Shown here: piece by piece, positions 1 to 6,361 of the stretch
Layout: every line of letters starts with the position of its first letter
Numbering within the stretch: the stretch's first letter is position 1
Assembly: GCA_023488865.1 (NCBI GenBank)
Contig: JAMDDG010000135.1
Coordinates: forward strand, 1-14,848
DNA length: 14,848 bases
From: Bacteroidota bacterium
Lineage (GTDB): Bacteria > Bacteroidota > Bacteroidia > Bacteroidales > Prolixibacteraceae
Reading direction: 5' to 3'
Position numbers and translations under genes: made by a program
Notes under the pieces: model-generated
Told to the model about the DNA's origin: nothing
Databases searched by the model: none
Seen by the model: the letters and a program-made list of their open reading frames with translations, nothing else

Positions 1-827
1 CTGATTTAAAACCGGCCGTAGTGAACGGAATGGTCTGGAAAGCCCATCCGCAGCTTTCCCTGTCTCTCCTTTACCGTAAGTACGATCCTTCATTTCATTC
101 TTTTAACTCAGGCGCTTTTGCTGAAGGCAGTGGAGGTAGAAATGAAGAGGGGTTCTTTACCGCCTTTGAATTCTCCCCTGTCGCAAAGTTAAAAGTTGGA
201 GGTCAGGCCGACCTTTTTTATTTTCCCTGGATGACTTACCAAACGATCACTCCGGCTCAGGGTCGTACCTTGGCATTTCAGGTGGAGCTTTTGCTGAGAA
301 AAGATCTGATGGTTTACCTGCATGCCAGATTTGTTACAAAGCCGCAAAAAACCGCAGGAACAACCAGTGTTCCAGAACAGTGGGATGAATCTACTTCCAA
401 ATGGAGAATCCATTCAGACTGGAAAATCAATGATCAGTTACAGATAAGATACCGTTTTGAATATGTGGGGTACCGATACCATGAAAAGAAGGAAAACGGT
501 TTTTTGGTTTTTCAGGATTTGATCTATACTGCCTCATTAAATCTAAAATTTTGGTTTAGATTGACTTACTATAGAACCGATGGGTACAACTCGAGGATTT
601 ACAGTTACGAAAATGATTTACTTTATTATTTTGCCATTCCGGAATTTCATGGAAAAGGAATGCGATCATACCTTAATTTGAAATGGCAACCCTGTAGATT
701 GTTGACTTTTTATTTTAAAGGAGGATATACTTTGCGTGAAGGGGCGATCTCAATGGGTTCAGGAAATGACGCCTCTCCGGGCAACCACCGATTTGATTTG
801 AGGGGTCAGGTTTACCTTAAATTTTAA
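1..827 (+). CDS. Outer-membrane beta-barrel, C-terminal part of a helix-hairpin-helix (ComEA-like) family protein (5' truncated)
   Basis: The reading frame is open from the first bases of the window (in frame from base 3), so the GTG at 21 is an internal codon and the real start lies upstream. About 275 residues are visible. They are rich in alternating aromatic and polar strands, as in an outer-membrane barrel, and end in GQVYLKF with a terminal Phe, a typical BAM recognition signal. Near the C-terminus, SRIYSYENDLLYYFAIP, then GKGMRSYLNLK and MGSGND, resemble the end of a Bacteroidota family annotated as helix-hairpin-helix domain proteins. That match is from memory of the family. The N-terminal HhH/ComEA-like part would lie outside the window and cannot be confirmed. 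The family's role is not established; export to the outer membrane is inferred. No clear terminator follows it. Confidence 0.7.
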   Translation, partial: DLKPAVVNGMVWKAHPQLSLSLLYRKYDPSFHSFNSGAFAEGSGGRNEEGFFTAFEFSPVAKLKVGGQADLFYFPWMTYQTITPAQGRTLAFQVELLLRKDLMVYLHARFVTKPQKTAGTTSVPEQWDESTSKWRIHSDWKINDQLQIRYRFEYVGYRYHEKKENGFLVFQDLIYTASLNLKFWFRLTYYRTDGYNSRIYSYENDLLYYFAIPEFHGKGMRSYLNLKWQPCRLLTFYFKGGYTLREGAISMGSGNDASPGNHRFDLRGQVYLKF

Positions 828-869
828 AAATGTTTGAAATGTTTTTTTTAGTTTATGATGTTTAAAAAG

Positions 870-886
870 GAGCGAAGTCGAAAGGG
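870..886. repeat. REP-like half element
   Basis: The bases GAGCGAAGTCGAAAGGG resemble one arm of the short dispersed elements of the type CCCTTCGACTTCGCTC seen in many bacterial genomes. Only one arm is present, so this is at most a relic. A related stretch of opposite sense lies at 11420-11435. Confidence 0.3.
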
Positions 887-931
887 ATGGTTAAAATTTT
901 CAAAATGAATAATCGATAATGCGATATTTTG

Positions 932-939
932 TAACTTTG
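932..939 (+). promoter_or_regulatory. Candidate Bacteroidota -7 box for the acyltransferase gene
   Basis: TAACTTTG fits the TAnnTTTG consensus exactly. Transcription would begin near 943-945, giving a leader of about 40 nt before the ATG at 983. No clear -33 TTTG is found about 20 nt upstream. Confidence 0.45.
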
Positions 940-982
940 TGCTGCCCTTCGATCGGGTAACCGAAATATTAAACGAAAGAAA

Positions 983-2161
983 ATGCATTCAATGCAAAAT
1001 TTTGATGATATCCGACCTTATCGGAACGACGAGTTACCGACTGTACTGAACCGGTTGCTTGACGATCCAGAATTCAACAGGATCATGATAAAGTATCTGA
1101 ATAAGGGCGAGGATGAGTTTGAAAAGTTGAAAGCTGCAATGAAGGCAACCAAAACCATTGAGCTTTTTCAAGGAAATTTTGTTGTTCCCATGATCAATAA
1201 AATAGTTGCTTCCAGCTCAAAAGGTGTAACCATTAGCGGATTGAAGGAACTTGATAAAAACCAGCGTTATCTTTACATCTCCAATCACCGGGATATAATT
1301 TTGGATTCAGCCTTAATGAACGTGGAAATGCATGCCGATGGTTTTAGCCCGACAGAAATAGCTATTGGCAGCAATTTGCTGATTTTCCCGTGGATCAATG
1401 ATCTGGTGCGCATCAACCGTTCTTTCGTTGTTAAACGTAATATTCCTGTGAAACAAATGCTCACTTCTTCAAAATTACTTTCGCATTACATAAGGCAGAT
1501 GATCACACGGGGAAGCGATTCGATATGGATCGCGCAAAGGGAAGGACGGGCTAAAGATGGCAATGATATTACACAGCCTGCACTTTTGAAAATGCTGAAC
1601 ATGTCTAACAATGCCGGTTTCTTTGAAGGGTTTAAAGAGTTAAAGATTGTTCCGATGGCAATATCCTATGAAATTGAACCCTGTGGAAATGAGAAGGTGG
1701 CGGAGATCAAAAAACGGCAAACAGACCCTAACTTTCAAAAAACAGAAAAAGACGACTTGCTCAGCATGGTAAGCGGGCTTAAGAACCAAAAAGGACGGAT
1801 ACACATTCAATTTGGCAAGCAAATTGACGATGGGACTTTACAGCATATTTCAGAAGAACCAAGCGTGAACGAGCGCATGAGATTGCTGGCCGAATACATT
1901 GACAAAGAAATTTATAAAAACTACCGGCTTTTCCCTAATAACTTTATTGCTTACGATTTGTACTTTAAAACTTCAAAATACGCAAACCGGTATTCCGAAA
2001 CAGAGAAAAAGGAGTATTTGGAATTGACCCACACGAGACTGCAGTTAGTCAACGAAGATATAGAAGATTCCCTGGAACTTTGGCTGAAAATGTATGCTGC
2101 CCCGGTGTACAATTTTGAAAAATATGTTTTGGGTGAAGTGACCAATCCTGCAATTATTTGA
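983..2161 (+). CDS. PlsB/PlsC-like glycerolipid acyltransferase
   Basis: The 392-residue product is an acyltransferase probably acting on glycerol-3-phosphate or 1-acylglycerol-3-phosphate at the inner face of the cytoplasmic membrane. The four acyltransferase blocks are visible. Block I is SNHRDIILD (His102, Asp108), block II VRINRSFVVKR (about 142-151), block III IAQREGRAKDG (Glu187-Gly188-Arg189) and block IV KIVPMAISYE (221-230). The histidine and aspartate are separated by five residues rather than the classic four. A helical N-terminal region of about 85 residues and a charged C-terminal region of about 110 residues flank the core. No strong transmembrane helix is seen. The start at 983 is chosen because it is the first ATG after the -7 box; Met4 (992) is an alternative. 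The gene ends convergently with the aspartate kinase gene, 39 bp away. Substrate (GPAT or AGPAT) is not decidable from sequence. Confidence 0.85.
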   Translation: MHSMQNFDDIRPYRNDELPTVLNRLLDDPEFNRIMIKYLNKGEDEFEKLKAAMKATKTIELFQGNFVVPMINKIVASSSKGVTISGLKELDKNQRYLYISNHRDIILDSALMNVEMHADGFSPTEIAIGSNLLIFPWINDLVRINRSFVVKRNIPVKQMLTSSKLLSHYIRQMITRGSDSIWIAQREGRAKDGNDITQPALLKMLNMSNNAGFFEGFKELKIVPMAISYEIEPCGNEKVAEIKKRQTDPNFQKTEKDDLLSMVSGLKNQKGRIHIQFGKQIDDGTLQHISEEPSVNERMRLLAEYIDKEIYKNYRLFPNNFIAYDLYFKTSKYANRYSETEKKEYLELTHTRLQLVNEDIEDSLELWLKMYAAPVYNFEKYVLGEVTNPAII

Positions 2162-2200
2162 GTTACGGGTGGGATCATTCAATTCTTCCATCCTGGGATG

Positions 2201-3517
2201 TTATATGTTTAATAGTTTTTCGCTTAACGCAACAAGGGTCTCTTTCTTGTCGTTGGTATTGATCAGAACGGAAATATTGTGACGGCTTCCTCCGTAGGAG
2301 ATCATGCGAATCGGTATATTCTCAAGGGCATTAAAGACCTTTGACGCAAATCCCTTCTCTTCTGCAATCATGTTGCCGACGATGCAGACAATGGTTTGAT
2401 TTTTGTCCACTTCCACATCGCCATACTCTTTCAATTCATTGACGATTTCCTCCAGATGCTTGGAATTATCAATGGTAACCGAAACTGCCACCTCAGAAGT
2501 TGTAACCATGTCGACGGCTGTCTTGAAATACTCAAATATTTCGAAGATATTTTTCATGAAACCGTAGGCGTTCAACATCCTGCCGGAACGTATTTTGATG
2601 GCCGTAATCCCGTCTTTGGCTGCAACCGCTTTGATACCGGAACCTTTGCTTTCGCCGGTGATGAGTGTCCCTGGATCCGGTGGGTTCATGGTGTTTTTTA
2701 AACGTACCGGGATGTTGTTATTTTTTGCAGGAAGTACCGTTTGAGGATGAAGGATCTTGGCGCCAAAATAAGCGAGTTCAGCAGCTTCGCTGAAAGAGAG
2801 CACATCGACCCGTTTGGTGTTTTCAACATAGCGCGGATCGTTGTTGTGAAACCCATCAATATCGGTCCAGATCTGAACTTCACTACTGTTGATGGCAGCG
2901 CCAATTAATGTTGCAGTATAATCTGAACCTCCGCGTTGCAGATTGTCGATCTCCCCAAGTTCGTTTTTGCATATAAACCCCTGTGTGATATAATAATCCG
3001 CTCTTGGGTTGCTTGCAAGAATCTCATTCAGTTTCTGCTTAATGAACCGGTTGTCGGGCATTTTGTCCGCATCGATTTTCATAAATTCCAGCGCCGGAAG
3101 CAAAGTGGCATTGAAACCCTCTTCCTGCATCAGTAAAGTGAAAAGCGCAGTTGAGATTAGTTCCCCTTGTGCGAGAATGGCCCGTTCGCCCGCTTCGGTA
3201 AAAGCCCCGGTAGTAAAAGTTTTGATAAAGTCGAAACGCTCTTCCAATACTTTTTTGCCTTTATCCTTCATCTCGCTGGTTTTGAAAAGTTCAAAAACAA
3301 CGTTGTAATATTTTTTCTCCAGCGCACTAATCTGGGCTAAAGCAGATTCTTTGTTTTTCCTCGTAAGATAATCGGAAATCTCAACCAGACTGTTGGTCGT
3401 ACCGGACATGGCCGACAAAACCACCATTTTTTGTTTCCCGTCGGTGATTAATTTCATCACCGCTCTCATGTTCTCCACAGAACCTACGGAGGTTCCTCCA
3501 AATTTAAATACTTCCAT
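2201..3517 (-). CDS. Monofunctional aspartate kinase
   Basis: The enzyme phosphorylates L-aspartate with ATP, the first step toward lysine, threonine, methionine and diaminopimelate. The 438-residue protein opens with KFGGTS (residues 5-10), the amino-acid kinase signature. It continues with a GELIS segment, the RGGSDYTATLIGAAI segment and WTDIDGFHNNDPR, all typical of aspartokinases. The last 130 or so residues form two ACT domains, including TTSEVAVSVTID and the final ISVLI strand, which normally bind a feedback effector. There is no homoserine dehydrogenase domain, so it is not a ThrA/MetL fusion. The ATG at 3517 is preferred over an in-frame start 39 bp upstream because the kinase motif normally begins within a few residues of the start and a promoter box lies at 3554-3561. 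Which amino acid inhibits it cannot be told from sequence. Confidence 0.95.
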   Translation of the reverse strand: MEVFKFGGTSVGSVENMRAVMKLITDGKQKMVVLSAMSGTTNSLVEISDYLTRKNKESALAQISALEKKYYNVVFELFKTSEMKDKGKKVLEERFDFIKTFTTGAFTEAGERAILAQGELISTALFTLLMQEEGFNATLLPALEFMKIDADKMPDNRFIKQKLNEILASNPRADYYITQGFICKNELGEIDNLQRGGSDYTATLIGAAINSSEVQIWTDIDGFHNNDPRYVENTKRVDVLSFSEAAELAYFGAKILHPQTVLPAKNNNIPVRLKNTMNPPDPGTLITGESKGSGIKAVAAKDGITAIKIRSGRMLNAYGFMKNIFEIFEYFKTAVDMVTTSEVAVSVTIDNSKHLEEIVNELKEYGDVEVDKNQTIVCIVGNMIAEEKGFASKVFNALENIPIRMISYGGSRHNISVLINTNDKKETLVALSEKLLNI

Positions 3518-3553
3518 TTTGAATGCTTTAAATTGACTTATATAAGCCACATA

Positions 3554-3561
3554 CAAAAATA
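3554..3561 (-). promoter_or_regulatory. Candidate -7 box for the aspartate kinase gene
   Basis: On the minus strand TATTTTTG matches TAnnTTTG. The leader to the ATG at 3517 would be about 30 nt. No -33 TTTG is evident. Confidence 0.45.
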
Positions 3562-3613
3562 AGAATAAAACGAGGTTTATTGCGTTCCGGAAATTTTTTG
3601 GCGAAAATAGGTG

Positions 3614-3628
3614 CTTACAAATTGTAAG
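3614..3628. promoter_or_regulatory. 15-bp palindrome, possible operator
   Basis: CTTACAAATTGTAAG has perfect 7-bp arms around a single central base. It lies about 50 bp upstream of the candidate -7 box of the aspartate kinase gene and 18 bp past the stop of the hydrolase gene. The shape suits a dimeric repressor site. It has no T-tract and too short a loop for a typical terminator. Confidence 0.35.
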
Positions 3629-3646
3629 TTGAATAAAGCCATGTAA

Positions 3647-4189
3647 CTACTTGACTAATTTTGAGATGGATTTGAATTCAGGGGTGTCTGCCGTGCGTGT
3701 TAATTCAAAAAGGATTGATTCAACCGTCGAAATACGAATTCCTTCCAGATTGAAGCGCTGCACTGCAATTTGTTTTTCAAAAAGATGCCGCGAGCTGATG
3801 CAATCGACAATGACAATTGGTTCGTATCCATTTTCCTTGAGGTCGAGAGCCGTTTGAAGAACGCAAACGTGAGATTCAATGCCACAGATCAGGACATTGT
3901 TTTTGCCCGATTCTGCCAAATAATGTGCAAACAGCGGTTCATCCGGACAACTGAACGATTTCTTTTCAATAAAACTGAAAGGGATAAATAATGAACTGAT
4001 TTTACTGATCGTAGTGCCAAGTCCTTTCGTATATTGTTGGGTAATACCTATCGGGATACCCAAAATTTGGAGCCCTTCCACCAATTTTTTGCAGTTAGCT
4101 AACAAGGTCTCATTTTCTGCCATTACAGGAAACAGTTTTTCCTGGATGTCGATGACCAGTCCGATACAGTTTTCTCTTTTGATGCGCAT
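3647..4189 (-). CDS. Isochorismatase-like cysteine hydrolase
   Basis: This is a cytoplasmic hydrolase of the isochorismatase superfamily, about 180 residues, a usual length for the YcaC-like branch. The catalytic triad is visible: Asp14 in LVIDIQEKL, Lys77 in FIEKKSFS and Cys109 in ICGIESHVCV, with the conserved GIE turn before the cysteine. The substrate is unknown; amides, nicotinamide-like compounds or isochorismate-like ethers are all possible in the superfamily. The start at 4189 fits the family N-terminus. The frame remains open upstream to an ATG at 4267, which would add 26 His/Thr/Asn-rich residues encoded by the octamer repeat. The bases just before 4189 show no Shine-Dalgarno sequence and are part of that repeat, so the start is not certain. 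The gene lies between the GT2 and aspartate kinase genes on the same strand. Confidence 0.85.
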   Translation of the reverse strand: MRIKRENCIGLVIDIQEKLFPVMAENETLLANCKKLVEGLQILGIPIGITQQYTKGLGTTISKISSLFIPFSFIEKKSFSCPDEPLFAHYLAESGKNNVLICGIESHVCVLQTALDLKENGYEPIVIVDCISSRHLFEKQIAVQRFNLEGIRISTVESILFELTRTADTPEFKSISKLVK

Positions 4190-4192
4190 GGT

Positions 4193-4256
4193 GATGTGTT
4201 GATTAGCTGATGTGTTAATGTGATGATGTGTTAATGTGATGATGTGATGATTTTGG
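4193..4256. repeat. Tandem octamer array, 16-bp period (four copies)
   Basis: Read on the plus strand, eight consecutive octamers begin at 4193, 4201, 4209 and so on. GATGTGTT occurs three times, AATGTGAT twice, and the others are GATTAGCT, GATGTGAT and GATTTTGG. Most pairs alternate, so the visible period is 16 bp, with near-copies at 4193, 4209, 4225 and 4241. The array ends 3 bp from the start codon of the isochorismatase-like gene, which is read on the minus strand. Confidence 0.85.
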
Positions 4257-4272
4257 AACAGAGTCATCAGCG

Positions 4273-4300
4273 AATCAGCACATCAATCAATCAGCACATC
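4273..4300. repeat. Inverted partner of the octamer array (two copies)
   Basis: AATCAGCACATC occurs at 4273-4284 and again at 4289-4300, a spacing of 16 bp. Its reverse complement, GATGTGCTGATT, differs at one base from the unit at 4193-4204. The two arrays therefore face each other across about 16 bp and could fold together. The last five codons and stop of the GT2 gene fall inside this repeat. Confidence 0.75.
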
Positions 4301-5314
4301 AGAAAATTTTCTTCGTTTCAAAATATAGTAATTCCAGAGAATATTTTTGCCGGTTGTTAATTTTACAATTTTGGATTTTCTCGTCCGGAATATGTTGCGA
4401 CGCTTCTTCCACAGTCGGGGCAAATTCCCATAAAACTTCAGATGGGCGGAAAAGACCCTTCCGAACGAGCCAAATTCCCCTTTTAGGAGAAACACAAAGG
4501 CCGCGAACCCGTCCAGGATCATCCGGACAGGTAGTTTTGTTGCCAACTGGTTTCCCGGTAGGTTTTTAAACAAAAGATAGAGGTTGTTGCGGAAATTAAG
4601 ATGAAGTTTCATTGGATTGTCGTAGCTGAGAGTACCTCCTCCGACATGGAAAACCACGGATGCAGGACAAACATAAACGCTGTAACCGAGGTGTTGTGCA
4701 TGCCAGCATAGGTCAATCTCTTCCATGTGGGCCCAAAAATCGGCATCAAACCCCCCGCACGCTTTCCAGGTATTTGAACGAACCATCATGCATGCGCCCG
4801 ATGCCCAGGAGACCTGCATCGTCTGATCGTATTGTCCAAGATCCTTTTCTACTTCTTGTAAAATTCTTCCCCGGCAGTAGGGATAGCCAAACCGATCGAT
4901 GAATCCCCCGGCAGCGCCTGCATATTCAAACTCATCGGGGCGGTCGAGACTGAGAATTTTTGGCTGACAAATTCCGATTGAAGAATCGGATTCCATTAAC
5001 TGAAGCATTGGGCCAAGCCATCCGGGAGTTACCTCAACGTCTGAATTGAGTAACAAAAAGTAATCAGACTCAAGCGACTGTAAAGCATGGTTGTAACCCT
5101 CAGCAAACCCGAAATTCTGTTTAAGCTGCAGGTATGTTACGGTTGGGAAAAGCGTTTCAATTATTGTTTTGCTATCATCCGTAGATCCATTGTCTGCTAC
5201 GACAATCTCCACATTTCCTTTCGAACAGGCAACAACGGATGGAAGAAATCTTTTCAGGAAACTGCTTCCGTTCCAATTCAGGATCACTATGGAAATTTTT
5301 TTGATGCTATTCAT
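4283..5314 (-). CDS. Family 2 glycosyltransferase (rhamnosyltransferase-like)
   Basis: The product transfers a sugar from a nucleotide donor to a cell-surface glycan or lipid-linked acceptor; donor and acceptor are unknown. The 343-residue protein has the GT-A fold motifs in order: ILNWNG (11-16), DNGSTDDS (41-48), QNFGFAEGYNHAL (about 66-78), and LLLNSDVEV (87-95) as the DXD-type metal site. ASGACMMVR (161-169) and EEIDLCWHAQHLGY (188-201) carry the likely catalytic acidic residues. A weakly hydrophobic segment lies near 270-287, and the tail is rich in Lys/Arg, fitting a membrane-associated enzyme. The ATG at 5314 is chosen because NSIKKISIVILNWNG is the normal family start and GAGAGGAAGAAA lies just before it; an in-frame start 36 bp upstream is less likely. 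It follows the LpxL-like gene by 148 bp, suggesting a role in lipopolysaccharide or another surface glycan. Confidence 0.9.
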   Translation of the reverse strand: MNSIKKISIVILNWNGSSFLKRFLPSVVACSKGNVEIVVADNGSTDDSKTIIETLFPTVTYLQLKQNFGFAEGYNHALQSLESDYFLLLNSDVEVTPGWLGPMLQLMESDSSIGICQPKILSLDRPDEFEYAGAAGGFIDRFGYPYCRGRILQEVEKDLGQYDQTMQVSWASGACMMVRSNTWKACGGFDADFWAHMEEIDLCWHAQHLGYSVYVCPASVVFHVGGGTLSYDNPMKLHLNFRNNLYLLFKNLPGNQLATKLPVRMILDGFAAFVFLLKGEFGSFGRVFSAHLKFYGNLPRLWKKRRNIFRTRKSKIVKLTTGKNILWNYYILKRRKFSDVLID

Positions 5315-5385
5315 TTTCTTCCTCTCAACTTCAGATCCTCTCATTTTCAAATTTTCACATTCTCAAATTTTCACATTCTCAAATT
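5314..5385. repeat. Degenerate octamer array upstream of the GT2 gene
   Basis: On the minus strand nine octamers run without a gap to the GT2 start codon: AATTTGAG and AATGTGAA alternate twice, then AATTTGAA, AATGAGAG, GATCTGAA, GTTGAGAG and GAAGAAAA. The 16-bp unit at 5349-5364 is repeated exactly at 5365-5380. The last octamer supplies the ribosome-binding region and shares its final A with the ATG. Confidence 0.8.
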
Positions 5386-5462
5386 GATCCGCCTCATCTT
5401 CCCATCTTCTCACCCACTCAGTTCCTTCTACATTCTTCACTCTGCACTTTCAACTTTTTCCT
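5386..5462. other. Purine-rich minus-strand leader
   Basis: By hand count about four fifths of the minus-strand bases are purines, in runs such as GAGAAGATGGGAAGATGAGG. It continues the purine bias of the octamer array up to the stop of the LpxL-like gene. No gene, hairpin terminator or TAnnTTTG box was found in it. Confidence 0.55.
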
Positions 5463-6359
5463 TTATCCTTCCGAAGGTCTTTCCCTTCTGTGTTTCCATC
5501 TTTTGTGCGACCACAACCATAATTCCGGACGCTGGAGGATCATATCTTCGATCAGACGGGTTGCCTTCTCCGTAATTTCAAAGGGTTGAGTGTCTTTGGC
5601 ATGTTCTACAATCACTGAAAATTCAAGTTGGTTGTACCCTCTTTTTAGTTTTCTGACAAGGCAAAAGAGAACGGCAGCATCCAATTTGCGGGCTACCTTT
5701 TCGGTCCCTGTCAAGACCGGGGTATCCTGGTTCAGAAAAGTAGTCCAATATTGAATTTCGTGTTTTCGCGGGGTCTGATCCATCAGAAAAGCCGAGGCAA
5801 AAGCCTGGCCGTTATTTTGATCTGCTATCAACTTCCGGTAGGTATCGGCCCGTTCAAGCGGAACGATGCCAAACCTGGATCTCATGTTGTAGTAAAAAAG
5901 ATCGAAACTCTTGTTGGTCAGTTTTTTGTAGATGACATATCCCTTGTATTTGGAATTGAGTGGCCAACTACAGTTCCATTCCCAATTGTTGTAATGTCCC
6001 AGCGCTAAAATTACCGGGCGTCTTTCGGCCAGAAATTTTTCAAGTATCTCCTGGTTGAGCAGGGTTAATCTTTTTTTGATCTCTTTTTCGGAGATACGGT
6101 CGAAGTAGAGGGTTTCAATAAAACTATCGCAGAACTGACGATAAAATTTTCTGGCGATCAGGCTGATTTCTTTTTTTGATTTTTCAGGGAAAGAGTTGGT
6201 AAGGTTGGTATATACCACTTTCCTTCTGTATCTTACCAAATAATAGACCAATAAGAAAATAAAATCTGAAAGGATGTAGTGGAACCTAAGTGGAAAGAGC
6301 TGGATCATCCATGTGAATGCCCTCAGGAGGTAATACCCGGTTTTTGCCCTTAAATCCAT
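5463..6359 (-). CDS. Lipid A biosynthesis acyltransferase, LpxL/HtrB-like
   Basis: Members of this family add a secondary acyl chain to lipid A at the cytoplasmic face of the inner membrane. The 298-residue protein has a hydrophobic segment at about residues 27-43 that would anchor it. The catalytic HX4E motif is GHYNNWEW (His122, Glu127). FLMDQTPRK (Asp184) and the C-terminal WLWSHKRWKHR are further conserved blocks. Length is normal for the family. The ATG at 6359 is preferred over a TTG 12 bp upstream: AGGTAACC just before the ATG gives a short Shine-Dalgarno, and it lies 2 bp after the stop of the suhB-like gene, so the two are almost certainly co-transcribed. Acyl-chain preference and the acylated position cannot be read from sequence. 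Confidence 0.92.
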   Translation of the reverse strand: MDLRAKTGYYLLRAFTWMIQLFPLRFHYILSDFIFLLVYYLVRYRRKVVYTNLTNSFPEKSKKEISLIARKFYRQFCDSFIETLYFDRISEKEIKKRLTLLNQEILEKFLAERRPVILALGHYNNWEWNCSWPLNSKYKGYVIYKKLTNKSFDLFYYNMRSRFGIVPLERADTYRKLIADQNNGQAFASAFLMDQTPRKHEIQYWTTFLNQDTPVLTGTEKVARKLDAAVLFCLVRKLKRGYNQLEFSVIVEHAKDTQPFEITEKATRLIEDMILQRPELWLWSHKRWKHRRERPSEG

Positions 6360-6361
6360 GG

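Noticed and set aside
829..863. Two AAATGTTT copies and a T-run after the barrel gene
   Set aside because: Only two copies in AT-rich sequence with no hairpin; this looks like composition bias, not a repeat family or terminator.
2189..2200. Inverted repeat CATCCTGGGATG between the convergent acyltransferase and aspartate kinase genes
   Set aside because: The stem is 4-5 bp with a 2-4 nt loop and no T-tract follows on either strand, so I do not call it a terminator.
4193..4300. CRISPR array
   Set aside because: The repeats are 8-16 bp and contiguous, without unique spacers, and no cas gene is near.
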